Shown in pieces: positions 1-10,918 of a stretch of 64,000 nucleotides of DNA (its first letter is position 1; each line of letters begins with the position of its first letter). The notes beneath the pieces were generated by a model. It saw only the letters and a program-made list of their open reading frames with translations. It did no database searches and had not been told where the DNA came from. A program made the position numbers and the translations under genes. The stretch comes from Zygnema cylindricum (taxonomy: Eukaryota; Streptophyta; Zygnematophyceae; Zygnematales; Zygnemataceae), in assembly GCA_037447655.1 (NCBI GenBank), contig JBBHKE010001205.1, forward strand, positions 1-64,000. Reading direction: 5' to 3'.

Positions 1-15
1 AATAATTTAGGAGCA

Positions 16-430
16 TTGTTTGGAGAGCTAAAGAGTGCAGGTAACTCATGGTCTGAGAGAAAAAGAGTAAACACATTAATGTTGAAACTACCTGAAGAGT
101 ATGAGAATATCATTAACCGATTACAGGACAATGAAGATAGCAATTGGAATTGGGATGACATTGTGGGAATGATTTTAGTGAAAGAGAGCACCATAGAGCT
201 TAGGAGAAGGAGTCCAACTGTTCTAGCTTTTTTTGCAAGAGCTAATTGGCGGAAGCGTGATGAAGAGAGAGGGAAAGATCCCTATCAAAACTTTGGTTGA
301 AGAGGACAAGGAGGTGGCAGATTTGATAGACAAGGGAGAGGAACTTCTCAAGGAGGATTATGTAACTTCTGCAAAAAACCGGGACACTAAATTGCAGAGT
401 GTGTCAAACTTGCAAATCTTTGACTGAAAG
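16..430 (+). pseudogene. copia gag fragment with CCHC zinc knuckle (element 1)
   Basis: The first 95 codons read as the C-terminal part of a copia gag (UBN2-like: LPEEYENIINRLQ, then a glutamate-rich stretch). After a stop near 298 the reading continues in another frame to a zinc knuckle at about 360-402 with the order C-x2-C-x4-H-x4-C; a TAA codon falls directly after the histidine. This is the nucleocapsid part of the Gag protein, which binds the element's RNA. It is broken by at least one frameshift and two stops. Confidence 0.75.
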
Positions 431-589
431 ATGGACACGGAACCTCAAAGGATGGAGGAAAGAAAAAGGCTTTCCTAACTCAAGTTCATGAAGAGGAAGA
501 GGACGAAGAAACCGAACCGGAAGAGGAGCTTGAGGAGCTTTTTCTTAATCCGAATAACATTGAAAAGCATGTCGACATTCCACGGAGAC

Positions 590-690
590 AGAAGTGTGCT
601 TTTGGAGGTAAGAGGGATCCACCCGAGGATGGATGGATCATAGACTCAGGGGCCTTAATGCATATGTGCAAAGATAAGAGGTGGTTCATT
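590..690 (+). pseudogene. copia aspartic protease remnant (element 1)
   Basis: Codons around 628-690 read WIIDSGALMHMCKDKRWF, the active-site region of copia aspartic proteases (DSGA). A stop follows at about 694, and homologous sequence continues in broken frames toward the GAG-pre-integrase domain at 1023. The enzyme would cleave the Gag-Pol polyprotein; here only a remnant is left. Confidence 0.7.
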
Positions 691-1022
691 AACTGAGAAA
701 GAACCCAACGGTTGAGATAGAGTACGGAGATGGTAGAGTAGAAACCACAAGTCTAGTTGGAATTGTTGACTTGAAGGTTGTAGTTGATAGAAAAGCCTTA
801 ATTGTAACACTCTCAGACGTTCTTTTCATTCCATAGCTTAGCAAAAACCTAGTCTCAACTGCTATCCTAGATGAAAAAGAGTTTGAAACACAAACTAGGA
901 AAAGAATCTTCACAGCAAGCTTTGATAATGAGGTTTATTTAATAGCTGAGAAGGGTAGTCAAAGAATGTTCAGAATTGTTGTTTGCAATTAAAAGAGTGT
1001 TATCTACTCGTGTGCAAGTGAG

Positions 1023-1850
1023 ATGATGCTTTGGCACAAAAGGTTGGGGCATGTGCACCTAGATAGATTAAAGAAAATGAAGAAAAAGGGAATACTGGAG
1101 GGTATTACTTTTGAGGATGATGAGACTTTCGATGATTGTAATGGATGTGCCCAGGGGAAGATTTATAGACTTCCATTTCCAAAAGCAACCACATTAAGGA
1201 GAGAGAAATTATTGGATCTAAGTCACACTGATGTTTGGGGACTTGCTAGGCATGTTTCACATGGGGGGAAGAGATGGATGTTAACCATCACAAATGATTG
1301 GTCTAGATACACGAAGGTATACTTTATCAGACATAAGTGAGAGGTATTCAGATGTTTCAAAGAGTATAAAGTATGGAGTGAAAAACTACATGAAACCTCA
1401 ATAAAAGAGATAAGAGTGATAATGGGAAAGAATACACCTCAGGGGCATTTGAATAATATCTTAAAGAATAATGAATTCAACATGAGAAAACTGTTCCCTA
1501 TAATCCGAGACAAAATGGAGTAGCAGAAAGAGTGAATAGAACTTTAGGAGATATGTCCAGAAGTATGTTAACTGATCAGAGGATAGGGTTGCAGTTTTGG
1601 GCCGAGTCTATAAACTATACTAATTTCATCAAAAATAGAGTCCTAACTTTAGTAAATAAAAAGGAAACACCGTATGAGAGGTGGATAGGAAGAAAGCCTG
1701 ATTTGTCTAGTTTGAGGGTGTTCGGAAGTCAAGTCTACAGTTTGGATTCCGACAAAACTAAATGGAAGTTTGAGGGGAGAGGGAAACTAGGATATCTTGT
1801 AGGATATGATGAGAGCACAAAAGGATATTGAGTGTATGACTTGAAAAACA
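1023..1850 (+). pseudogene. copia integrase remnant (element 1)
   Basis: The stretch starts with the GAG-pre-integrase zinc-binding motif (WHKRLGHVHLDRLKKM, then CNGCAQGK, an H-H-C-C arrangement), followed by the rve integrase core (SHTDVWG near 1225, TNDWSRYTKVYF near 1290) and its C-terminal part from 1532 (PYERWIGRKPDLSSLRVFG). The core is interrupted by a stop at 1338 and frame changes to 1530. Integrase would insert the cDNA; this copy is dead. Confidence 0.85.
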
Positions 1851-2309
1851 GAGATGTAATTTTGGTAAAACACATAGTCGTGATGAATGAAGAGAAGTCC
1901 ATTGATCCATTCAAATATAATAAGGAAGTCAAAATCAGATTTGGAACGGATCGGTTTTCTGACTTTGACTTTGAAAATGAAGAGAATGAAGAGAATGAGG
2001 ATGGTGAAAAAGAAAAATCTGCAGATCTACCAAAGAAGAAGGAGGAAAGGACAACATCCGAGGTAACCCCACAATACGAAGTGGAAACTGATGAGGAACT
2101 TCATGAGACACCGAAATTGGAAGATAGGCGAGATGAAAATTTTCCTAAACGAAACCCAAGGATGCTTTCCATACCGCAGTCCGATTTTGAAGGGGGAAGA
2201 AGAAGTACTAAACGATTTCAAGAAAGACAAGTAATTAACTAACTCACAAAGATATCTCAACTAGATGAACCTCAAACTTACTTATAGGCCATAAATACCC
2301 CAGAAAATA

Positions 2310-3000
2310 GCCGATGGATCACAGTTATAATGAAGAAATGGCCTCTATCATGGAAGCCAATGCATGGGAGTTGGTAGATTGCCCACTGAACTAAAAACCG
2401 ATCGGATGTAACTAGGTTTTTAAACTTAAATTAAACCCAGACAATACCATTGAGAGGTACAAAGCTAGGCTGGTTGCAAAAGGTTATACTCAAAAGGAGG
2501 GGATAGACTATGAAGAAACCTTTGCACCAGTAGTCAGATTTCCTTCCGTTAGAATTCTCTTAAGTTTAGCAGCGGCAAAGGGTATGGAAATACACCAGAT
2601 GGATATTAAAACGACCTTTTTGCACGGAGAATTGGAAGAAGAAATTTACATGAGGCAACCGGAAAGATTCGTGGAAAGTGTACAGAAAGCAAGGTATGCA
2701 AATTGATAAAATCACTTTATGGGCTTAAACAAGCCCCGCGACAATATAATATAAAGCTAGACGAATTTCTGACCAGTTTGGGGTATATCAGAGTTAGTTC
2801 AGATCACTTCATATATATATTTGAGGATGAGGATGGAGTGATATTTATTGCTATTTATGTGGATGATTTGTTGGTCTTAAGCAAATCCTTAGATAAGATT
2901 AACAAACTAAAACGGGATCTTTGAAGCCGTTTTGATATGAAAGATCTCGGCGAAGCAAAGTACATTTTGGGAATTCAAATGGAGAGAGATAGAGGGAATA
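2310..3000 (+). pseudogene. copia reverse transcriptase remnant (element 1)
   Basis: RVT_2-type motifs follow in order: [20 protein letters not shown] near 2458, a Q-MDIKT segment near 2598, [15 protein letters not shown] at 2703, and the catalytic YVDDLLVLSKS box near 2860 (the YVDD aspartates are present). Stops before 2703 and at 2921 break the frame. The domain ends with the KDLGEAKYILGIQ block near 2940-2990 that leads to the RNase H region. Confidence 0.88.
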
Positions 3001-3134
3001 GGATTATAAGACTCACTCAGAAAGAAGCAATCAATGATATGCTAGAAAAATTTCAGATGGAAAAAGCAAACGGATGAACTACTCCCATAGATCTGAAAAA
3101 AGTGTTTGAGGGGAGCGAAGAGAGAGGAATATAG

Positions 3135-3846
3135 AACATTAATGATGAGATGGATGAGATAGAAAGGAAATTTGTAGAAAATATCCCTTATCGGCAAATT
3201 GTAAGAAGTTTAATCTATTTTATTACCTATACTAGTCCGGATATAGCTAAAGCTGTAGGGGTCCTTAGTAGAAGTTTAAATGAACAAAGAAAGAGAGACC
3301 AGGAGGCTGCCAAAAGGGTGACCAGGTATGTGGGGGGGACAAGGGAATTGTGGTTGTATTTGGGAGGGAGCACACTAACATCACACTACCTGGAGTGATG
3401 CTAGTTATAGAGATGTGCCTTTAAGGCGGTGTACGATTCGATATGTGTTGCAAATTGGATCTGGTGCATGTTGTTGGAGTAGCAAGCAACAAAAAGTAGT
3501 TCCTCAGTCCACTATGGAGGTTGAATACATGACTTCTTGTGCTGCCACCAAAGAATTAATGTGGGTTAAATCTCTTCCTAAAGAACTTGGGTTCATGAAG
3601 TTTGGAACTCAAAATGTTTTTTGTGATAATCAAGCTGCTATCTCTATTGCAGCTAATTTGAAACATCACTTCAAAGCTAAGCATATAGATATTAGACTAA
3701 GCTTTGTCAAAGAAAAGGTTGAAAATAAAATCATTAAATTGGTTCATAAAACTGAGAAAGAAATAATTGCAGACATGATGACAAAACCAATGGCTTCCCC
3801 GATTGATGTATTTCAGAGAAAACTGTGGATTAAAATTGAAAAGTGA
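3135..3846 (+). pseudogene. copia connection and RNase H domain remnant (element 1)
   Basis: Two open stretches cover the connection region (PYRQIVRSLIYFITYTSPDI, 3150-3398) and RNase H (3415-3846). In the latter the acidic positions appear in the usual copia setting: CCWSSKQQKVVPQSTMEVEY, ATKELMWVKSL, FCDNQAAISIA, KHIDIRLSFVKEKV, and a C-terminal MTKPM motif. The frame changes near 3396-3415. The stop at 3844 lies just ahead of the polypurine tract and 3' LTR. Confidence 0.9.
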
Positions 3847-3863
3847 CTAAGAATTAAGGCGAG

Positions 3864-4157
3864 TGTTGAAAAGAGGTAATTAATAGTTCACTTGTCTATT
3901 TTAGTTATATTTTAAAGAGAGACAGTGAGGATCAAAGGCACGTCATGGCTGCCGCCATATTTAGAAAGTGGCAGATTCTGAAGTAGAGGATATTTTACTA
4001 AAATGTTGCCTACATCCGGATTTGAACCGGAGATCTCTGGATTCTTTATAGCCGCGCGCCTTAACTTTTAAAGTGCTACGAAACAAAACACATAACAGAT
4101 TTCAAAGATATATAAACATTTACCCAACGGCAAATTAACACCAAACTAATAAAGATG
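3864..4157 (+). repeat. 3' LTR of copia element 1, first part (family TGTTGAAAAG)
   Basis: The LTR starts TGTTGAAAAGAGG directly after the polypurine tract. It matches the solo LTR that begins at 60987 and, in reverse, the one ending at 53900. It stops at 4157 because element 2 is inserted here, and resumes at 10690 on the other side. Position 4007-4080 is tRNA-like on the minus strand. Confidence 0.9.
4007..4080 (-). other. tRNA-like sequence inside LTR, antisense to the element
   Basis: Read on the minus strand this has a D-arm-like GTTAAGGCG segment, a canonical T-arm at 4015-4031 (stem TCCGG/CCGGA, loop TTCAAAT, matching a Pol III B box) and a 3' acceptor-like TGTAGGC. The 5' acceptor strand and the anticodon stem do not pair well, so it is not a functional tRNA gene. 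The two related LTRs (near 53671 and 61131) carry the same segment in the same relative orientation. Confidence 0.6.
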
Positions 4158-4162
4158 AACAA

Positions 4163-5266
4163 TGAAACTCTGAGACCTCCATGAGTCCTCAGAGTGAACA
4201 GCTTCCAAGAAGCCTCTAAGAAACCTTGACCCTTTTGTGTTTCATCAAAAACAACTGTCACCCTGGCAGACAATAACACATACCAACTTCACCCCTATAA
4301 AGGCAAGACTCCCATGAGTCGATAGCAAAAAAAAATCTCTGAATTTGCTCCCCTAAGCAGTAAGTTATGGAGGGTCAAAGTTCACCTTTTGTAGAGAATA
4401 TCTTTGGGAGACAGGGTCCTATCTCCTAATTTTTCTAAGTCCTATCTCTCTCATAGACTCTATCTACTAAAGTACGGAACCAATCAGATAACAGTTTCGT
4501 ACACAAAAGTACAGCTGCCGGTGTACTTTCAGTACGGACATTGTACGACATGGCCTAAATGGCGACACGTGGTATGTCGGACATTGTACGACATGGCCTA
4601 AATGGCGACACGTGGTATGTCTGGATTCGCTCCCTTAATCCTCGGAGATGCACCGATCCAATGTCATTCTACCACGTGTCATCCGATGTGGCGATGACCA
4701 CAAACCACCAAAATCGTCTTCCGCGATCTCGGCGTTAATTTCGGCCTTCCGATTAAATTCACATTCAATCATAGCCGTAAATAATACATGCGCGGTATTC
4801 GTTTCATTAAATAAATAAATGCGCGGTATTGGTTTTTTATCCGTACCGTAATCCGTAGTTTTACATTATTGGATCTATGTGTCCCGTAAACATTTACAGT
4901 TAAATGAATTATCCTACCTAATAAGGTTTAATTAAATATCAAACCATATAGTATGTAACACTAGTTAAAGACTTAACAGCTAAGGCTACCGGCTAACGGC
5001 TATCGGCTGTCTGCCGTCCGGACGTACCAACATCAAATCCTGTGGCCGGCACATATCTTTTAGTAAATAAACCCCTTACTAATATATATTTCCCGTAAAC
5101 CTTTAGATAGCCTAGAAAGCCATGGCTTTAGCTCCCTCTCTAATTTCTGACTAACTGCGACAAGTTTGAGAGTTGGAGAGAGAAGTTAGAGGTACACTGC
5201 CTCGGCTTCTTTCTATATTTCTATTTAGACCTAAAAAATACTTTAAATGGACCATTAATTTCTACA
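4163..5266 (-). repeat. 3' LTR of copia element 2 (family TGTAGAAAT)
   Basis: This 1104-bp LTR starts TGTAGAAATTAATGG on the minus strand and ends CA at 4163. It differs from the other LTR (1062 bp) by scattered substitutions, short indels and a 43-bp tandem duplication at about 4544-4620 (two copies of ACATTGTACGACATGGCC...). An antisense T-arm/B-box-like segment lies at 5027-5043. Confidence 0.93.
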
Positions 5267-5279
5267 CTCCCTTTATTTT

Positions 5280-6000
5280 CTAGTCAATCTTTAATTTCAG
5301 ACCACACTTCTCCCAGCAGAAAATTAGCTTAAGGGAGGGCATAGGTTTCGTCATCATATCTGCTACAGGTTTGGTCATTATGTTTGCTAACATCTCACTA
5401 TCAGGTCGGTACTCTAAACTGATTATTTTGTTTTCTACTTTCTCTCTAACAAAGCTAAGACTCATGTGAATGTGTTTAGCTTTAAAATGATGTTTATGAT
5501 TGGCAAAATTAGCGATTGCTGCCTGATTATCACAAAAAAAAATTTGCACACCATTTTTAAGGTGACCAAGCTCACCAAGCAAAGACTTGACCCACATCAA
5601 TTCATTTACAGCAAAACAAGAGGCCATATACTCAGCCTCCCTGGTGGACTGAGCAATAACTTTTGTTGTTTTCTACTCCAACAGCAAACCCCATCACCCA
5701 CATTTAGTACATATCCAGAAGTGCATCTCCTCATCGGAATATCACCATAGTTGGCATCACTCTAAGTAGTGAGGTCAATATTCTCCCCACCCAAATGCAA
5801 ATACATATCCCTAGTTCTTATCAAATATCTAAGGTCTCTTTTAGCTACCTCCCAATCCCTCTTAGTGGGAGCATTTAGACTTCTATTCAGCACACCTACA
5901 GCCGCAGCTAAATTCGGCGGGGTACAATTCATAAAATATATTAGACCTCCCACTACTTGCTTGTAAGAAATAGTCTACATGAACTTCTGTTTTTCAGGAC
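5280..6000 (-). pseudogene. copia RNase H and connection domain (element 2)
   Basis: On the minus strand the RNase H end reads from about 5627 to 5283 with NELMWVKSLLGELGHLKNG, FFCDNQAAIANFANHKHHFK, KHIHMSLSFVREKVENK and a duplicated MTKP motif near the C-terminus. The connection block (GGLIYFMNCTPPNLAAAVGV) lies at 5953-5765. The two parts are separated by frame breaks around 5628-5760. RNase H would degrade the RNA strand during cDNA synthesis. Confidence 0.9.
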
Positions 6001-6156
6001 ATAATTCCTTGTCTAAAACTATGACTCCTTCCTCACTCCCCTCACTTCCCTTCTTCAACTCCATTGGAGTTGAACAACTATTAGCTTTATCCATTTGAAA
6101 TTTTTCAACATGTTCCCTATTGCTTTTTTTTTATTCAATCTTATAATTTTTCTTTT

Positions 6157-6930
6157 TTAGTCTCTTTCTACTTGAATTCCCAAAATATATTTTGCTTCCC
6201 CTATATCTTTCATTTCAAATCTCCCTTTAAAATTGGTTTTCAGTTTATTAATTTTTTCCATTAATTTACTTAAAACAAGCAAATCATCAACATATATTGC
6301 AATAAATATAAAACCTTCCTCATCTTTGAAAACACAGATTGAGTGATCTAAGCCGATCCAAATATATCCTAGACCGGTAAGAAACTCATCAAGGTTCTTA
6401 ATCCACAGTCGAGGCGCCTGTTTCAAACCATAAAGAGATTTAATCAGCCAGCATACATTACTCTCCTCTCCTTCCTCCACAAACCCTTCAGGTTGTCACA
6501 TAAAGATCTTCTCTTCCAATTCTCTATGCAAAAAGGTTGTCCTGATGTCCATCTGGTGCACTTCCATGTCTTCCGCTGCTGCTAGGCTGAAAAGTATGCA
6601 GAGGGAAATCTGAGCCAAGGGCAAAAGTTTCGTCGTAGTCAATTCCCTCTTTTTGTGTAAATCCCTTTGCCACTAATCAAGCCTTGTAGCATTAAATTGT
6701 GTTATCAGGGTTTAGTTTAATTTGAAAACCCGCTTACAACCGATTGGTTTAGGGTTAGGTGGACAATCCACCAGCACCCAAGTATCAGCTGCCATAATTG
6801 AGGCCAACTCCTCATTGATGGCTATCTTATACCGATTTCTTTCAAGACAAGTCATCTCCTCTCCATAAATTTGAGGTTCATCTTGAGGAGATAGTTTAGT
6901 TATCTTATCATTAACATGTTGTTTTTGCAA
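6157..6930 (-). pseudogene. copia reverse transcriptase (element 2)
   Basis: The C-terminal two thirds are open from 6480 to 6157: [29 protein letters not shown] with the YVDD catalytic box, and the KDIGEAKYILGIQVERD block. The N-terminal part (PQIYGEEMTC through NPKPIGCKRVFKLN, 6930-6712) is in another frame, and the stretch between has several stops. Confidence 0.9.
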
Positions 6931-7379
6931 TTTTTTGCTAATTCTCTTTCCCCTTTCAAAATCTAAGGCCGGAATAGATGTTTATCGTGGATTCTTTCGA
7001 ACAACCTCGGGTTCTCCCCTATCTTTTGATTTCGAATCAATTTCCACCACGTTTTCCGCTTCGTGTAGAGTTGTCACTGGAGTTTCCACAACCGGTTCGT
7101 TTTAAGTCTGATTTATACATGCAAGAATGTCATCTTCTCTTTAACTTGGATAGTTAAGAAGCTTAAAGTCATCAAAATTTTCTAACTCAAATCTAATTTT
7201 TTACTAACATTGTATATTTGAAGGGATCCACTGACTTTTTTCCATCCATAACTACTAGATTCTTTACTAAGATTATATCTTCCCTTTTTATATCATAAAC
7301 TTTATATCCTTTAAAATCCTCGTCATATCCTAATAAGTATCCTAGTTTTCCTTCAGGATTTAGCTTCCAATTAGCTTAA

Positions 7380-8142
7380 TCTCTATATAGACTGAATACT
7401 TTACTGCCGAGAATCTTTAACTAATATATGTCTGGTTTCCGGCCTGTCCATCTCTCATAAGTTGTTTGGTCTTTTAAAGCTGAAGTAAGAACTCTATTTT
7501 TTAGGTAATAAGCACAGTTCATTGCTTCTTCCCAAAACCTTTTTCCTATCTTTTTATTTGACAATATACTTATAGCACTATCACTTAGTGTTCTATTTAA
7601 CCTTTCAGCTACCCCATTTTGTTCCGGGTTTTCTAGAACTCTCGTTTGGTGTTGTACCCCATCTTCCCTCTAAAAATCCTCAAACTAGTTAGAAGTATAC
7701 TCTCCACCATTGTAACTTTTTATTCTCTTGATTAGAGTTTCATATAGTTTTTTGCTCGATGCTTTATATTGCCTAAAACAATCCTAAACTTTGAACTTGT
7801 TTTTCAAAAAATACACTCAAGAATACTGAGACCAATAATGAGTGATAGTCATCATAAATTTTTTTCCCCCCGGTGAGGGCACTTTAGCCGGTCCCGAATT
7901 ATCTGTCTGTACTATATCTATAATTTTTTCTCCCTTAAAGGTGGCTGTTTTAGGAAGGGTAATGTATGTGCTTTACCTTGAGCACATCCACTACAATCAC
8001 TTATATTATCACTCTCATTGAACATAATCCATTCCACCACTCCCATCTTTTTTATCTCTCTTAACATGTCTGAATTCACATGCCCAAGCCTCTTATGCCA
8101 AATCATAATATCATGAACACCAGCATAATAAAGTTTCTTCAT
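7380..8142 (-). pseudogene. copia integrase (element 2)
   Basis: The GAG-pre-integrase zinc-binding motif is open at 8142-7918 (MIWHKRLGHVNSDML, then CSGCAQGK). Remnants of the rve core and its C-terminal part follow to about 7380, with recognisable coding for the rearranged NRTLSDSAISI and ERWTGRKPD-type blocks but with stops in every frame. Confidence 0.78.
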
Positions 8143-8439
8143 TTCATTATTTAAACCAGCCTAAATATCCCATGGCTATCTTTCTCAGCAATGAATAGAC
8201 ATCCTCCTCAAAACTAGCAATAAAGACTCTTTCCCTAGTGCTAGTAATACAACCCTTATCATCTAATAAAGATGTAGAGATGAGGGTTTTGATCAGCTTC
8301 AGAATAAACAATACATCGAAGAATGTTACTATGGATGTCTTTCTTTCTACTAACACTTTTAAATCTACCAATCATACAAAAGTAGTGGTGACTTTCCTCC
8401 CATCCCGTACTCTATCTCTACAGTGGGAATATTTCTTAT

Positions 8440-8790
8440 CTGATTGAACAGGTGCCTATCTTTACACATGTGTATGGAGGCACCTGAATCTTCAATCTAG
8501 CCAGCTTCACCTTTCAATCCACCGTAAGCACATTTATGCCTTCGTGGAATTTCGACCTCGTTTTTCGCCTCTAATTTTTCATCTAAAAGGAGCACATCGT
8601 CCTCGTCCTCAAATTCCGCCTCATGTACTTGTGTCACAAGGGTTTTTTTCTTTCCACTCAGGGTATCACTGGTCTGCCTCTTTTTTAATCGAAGCTCGGT
8701 TAGCTTAGTGCACTCTGTCATATAGTGTCCAGGTTTCTTACAAAAATGACATAAACCTTTGGGAGCCCTTAATCCGAACTCGTTGGTCTA
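8440..8790 (-). pseudogene. copia zinc knuckle and protease remnant (element 2)
   Basis: A complete CCHC knuckle (CHFCKKPGHYMTEC) is read at about 8747-8700, followed on the same strand by an acidic linker and, near 8496-8450, by EDSGASIHMCKDRHLF, the protease active-site block. Frame breaks separate it from the gag part upstream and the integrase downstream. Confidence 0.8.
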
Positions 8791-8799
8791 ATTTTTTTG

Positions 8800-9626
8800 C
8801 TCCCTCCCCCATAGTTTTCGACCGGTTTTCGGGAATCCTTGATCCTCCAATCGGTCGCAATTGCCAAGGCTTGGCCACTCTTTCCTCCCTTTCGGATCTT
8901 AATCATATTCTCTTGAACGAGAATCATCCCTACCATTGAGTTTCATATCCACTTTAAGTTCGGCAAATCCTGCACACGGTTGACTATGTTATCGAACTCA
9001 TCAGGTAACTTTATCAGTAAACAGTTAACTTATTTTTTTTACTAAAATCTTTTCCCGCACTCTCTAGCTCCATTAAGAGTGTAGAAAGCTCAATGCAAAA
9101 ATCCAACATCTTCCCCCATTTGTATAGATTACTCCATAATTTTCTGATTAGCCAACTGTTGTCGATGAATCTTACCACTTCGGTTCATCTCTATGAGAGC
9201 CATCTAAAGATCAGATGCCCTTTCTACATGCAAATGAGCACATGCAAGTCGTTGAGTGAGATGGCGTAGGATGAAGTGCTTTGCCGCCATATTGTTGAAG
9301 TCCCAAGTTTCACTATCATTCACCTCGTTCCTTGAAATAGGTGACATGAATGTCGAACAAGTTGCTATTGGTGTGGTCGCCTCTTTCTCTTTTCCTTTGT
9401 CCACCACCTCTCCTTTTTTTGTTTCCTCCGTTGAAGGTGGATCCTCTTTCCTGGTGAATCTGCTTATTCCAAACCCTAGAGGAATTCCAAGACTTGATGG
9501 ACGCCCCAACCGTCCACTCACTATCCCCCAAAACCTTTTTTCGCATAGAGCTCCTATCATCATACTTTCCCAGTTTATGAAGCGTGTTATATTAAAGATT
9601 CGTACCCTAGAGGCTGGGCCTATAAC
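8800..9626 (-). pseudogene. copia gag N-terminal part (element 2)
   Basis: Downstream of the primer site, an open stretch of 147 codons (9647-9204) starts within the LTR-proximal leader and contains RIFNITRFINWESMM, which corresponds to the start of the element 3 gag (MFDVTYFTYWEFTM). Weak gag homology continues to about 8900 through frameshifts. I infer gag from position and from this shared block. Confidence 0.6.
9612..9626 (-). other. primer binding site, tRNA-iMet anticodon-arm type (element 2)
   Basis: One base inside the 5' LTR, the minus strand reads GTTATAGGCCCAGCC. The complement of the initiator tRNA-Met anticodon arm in plants is GGTTATGGGCCCACCA, so the match is close, while the usual plant copia site (TGGTATCAGAGC, tRNA 3' end) is absent. 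This is the internal-priming arrangement known from Drosophila copia and Ty5. Confidence 0.7.
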
Positions 9627-9627
9627 T

Positions 9628-10689
9628 TGAAACTGTAAGACCTCCATTAGTCCTTAAGTGAACTGCTTCCAAGAAGCCTCAAAAATAACCCTGACCCCTT
9701 TGTGTTTCAGCAAAAACGACTGCCACCGTGACAGACAATAACTCTGACCAACTTCACCCTTGTGAAGGCAAGACTCCCTTGAGTCAATAGCAAAAAAAAA
9801 TCTTTGAATTTGCTCCCCTGAGCAGTACGTTATGGAGGGTGAAAGTTCACCTTTTGTACTGAAGCTCTCTAGGAGAGAGGGTCCTATCTCCTAATTTTTC
9901 TAAGTCTTATCTCTCTCACACACTCTATCTACTGAAGTACGGAGCCAATCAGATTACAGTTCCGTACTTTAACATAAAAGTACAGCTGCCGATATACTTT
10001 CTGTACGGACACAGTATGACATAGCCTAAATGTCGACAAATGGTATGTCCGGATTCGCTCCCTTAATCCTCAGAGATGCGGCGATCCAATGTCATTCCGC
10101 CACGTGTCATCCAATGTGGCGATGACCACAAACTATCGAAATCCTCTTCCGCGATCTCGACGTTAATTCCGGCTATCAGATTAAATTCACATTTAATCGT
10201 AGCCGTAATAAATACATGCGCGGTATTCGTTTCATTAAAAAAATAAATCCACGGTATTGGTTTCTTATCCGTACCGTAATCCGTACTTTTACATTACTGG
10301 ATCTATGTATCCCGTAATCAATTACAGTTAAATGAATTATCCTACCTGATAATGTTTAATTAATTATCAAACCATATAGTACGTAACACTAGTTAAAGAC
10401 TTAACGGCTAAGGCTACCGGCTACCGGCTGTCTGCCGTCCGGTAGGTACCAGGATCAAATCTTGTTGCCAGCACATACCTTTTAGTAAATAAACCCCAAA
10501 CTAATATATATTTCCCGTAAACCTCTGGATAGCCTAGGTAGCCATAACTCTAGCTCCCTCTCGAAATTCTCAGTGATTGCGACAAGTTTGAGAGTTGGAG
10601 AGAGAAGTTAGAGGTAGACTACCTCGTCTTCTTTTTATATTTCTATTTAGACCTAGAAAATACTTAAAATAGGACCATTTATTTCTACA
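9628..10689 (-). repeat. 5' LTR of copia element 2
   Basis: The LTR begins TGTAGAAATAAATGG on the minus strand at 10689 and ends CA at 9628, next to the primer site. The minus strand carries the promoter part and, toward 9750-9830, three short hairpins also found in the other LTR families (TGCTC/GAGCA 9811-9824, GACTC/GAGTC 9772-9785, CTTCAC/GTGAAG 9752-9767). An antisense T-arm-like segment is at 10449-10465. Confidence 0.93.
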
Positions 10690-10918
10690 AACAATTCATG
10701 TATGTACGCGAATTTGAACCGTGTAAAATATGTTTTGATCGGACGGCCACATTATAGCCCCCACCCAAAGTGAGCTTTTGGCGGCATTCAGAGATTGCGT
10801 CACGTGGTGCCACGTGGCTCCACGTTATTTGATACCGGAGAAAATAGGAAGAGGAACCATGGCTCCCGATTTTAGAGGTGTCACCTTGTAGACCATGTCG
10901 TACTATGGACGTACAATA
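10690..10918 (+). repeat. 3' LTR of copia element 1, second part
   Basis: Sequence from 10690 aligns with the solo LTR starting near 61290 (ATGTACGCGAATYTGAACCG, then TATGTTTTGATCGGACGGCC, and TTTGATACCGGAGAA). Homology stops at about 10918 after GTACAATAA, so the last ~360 bp of this LTR are missing. Confidence 0.88.

Larger units (their letters stand above)
1..3863 (+). mobile_element. Ty1/copia element 1, internal region (5' end outside window, decayed)
   Basis: Gag-protease-integrase-RT-RNase H follow in copia order on the + strand. The element enters the window inside gag, so its 5' LTR and primer site are not visible. Many in-frame stops and frameshifts break the polyprotein, so it is not coding-competent. 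It ends in a purine-rich tract (AATTAAGGCGAG, 3852-3863) directly before an LTR that begins TGTTGAAAAGAGG at 3864. Its RT and RNase H resemble those of element 2. Confidence 0.9.
4163..10689 (-). mobile_element. complete Ty1/copia element 2, nested in the LTR of element 1
   Basis: Two LTRs (4163-5266 and 9628-10689) bound an internal region read on the minus strand in the order gag, protease, integrase, RT, RNase H. The 5-bp sequence AACAA occurs directly outside both ends (4158-4162 and 10690-10694), a copia-type target duplication. Joining the flanks restores homology to the solo LTR at 60987, so element 2 jumped into the 3' LTR of element 1. The polypurine tract (minus strand AAATAAAGGGAG) lies at 5267-5278. 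Stops and frameshifts disrupt the coding region. Confidence 0.95.

Noticed and set aside
4007-4080. Genuine tRNA gene
   Set aside because: The T-arm is good but the acceptor and anticodon stems do not pair, and the same segment recurs inside related LTRs.
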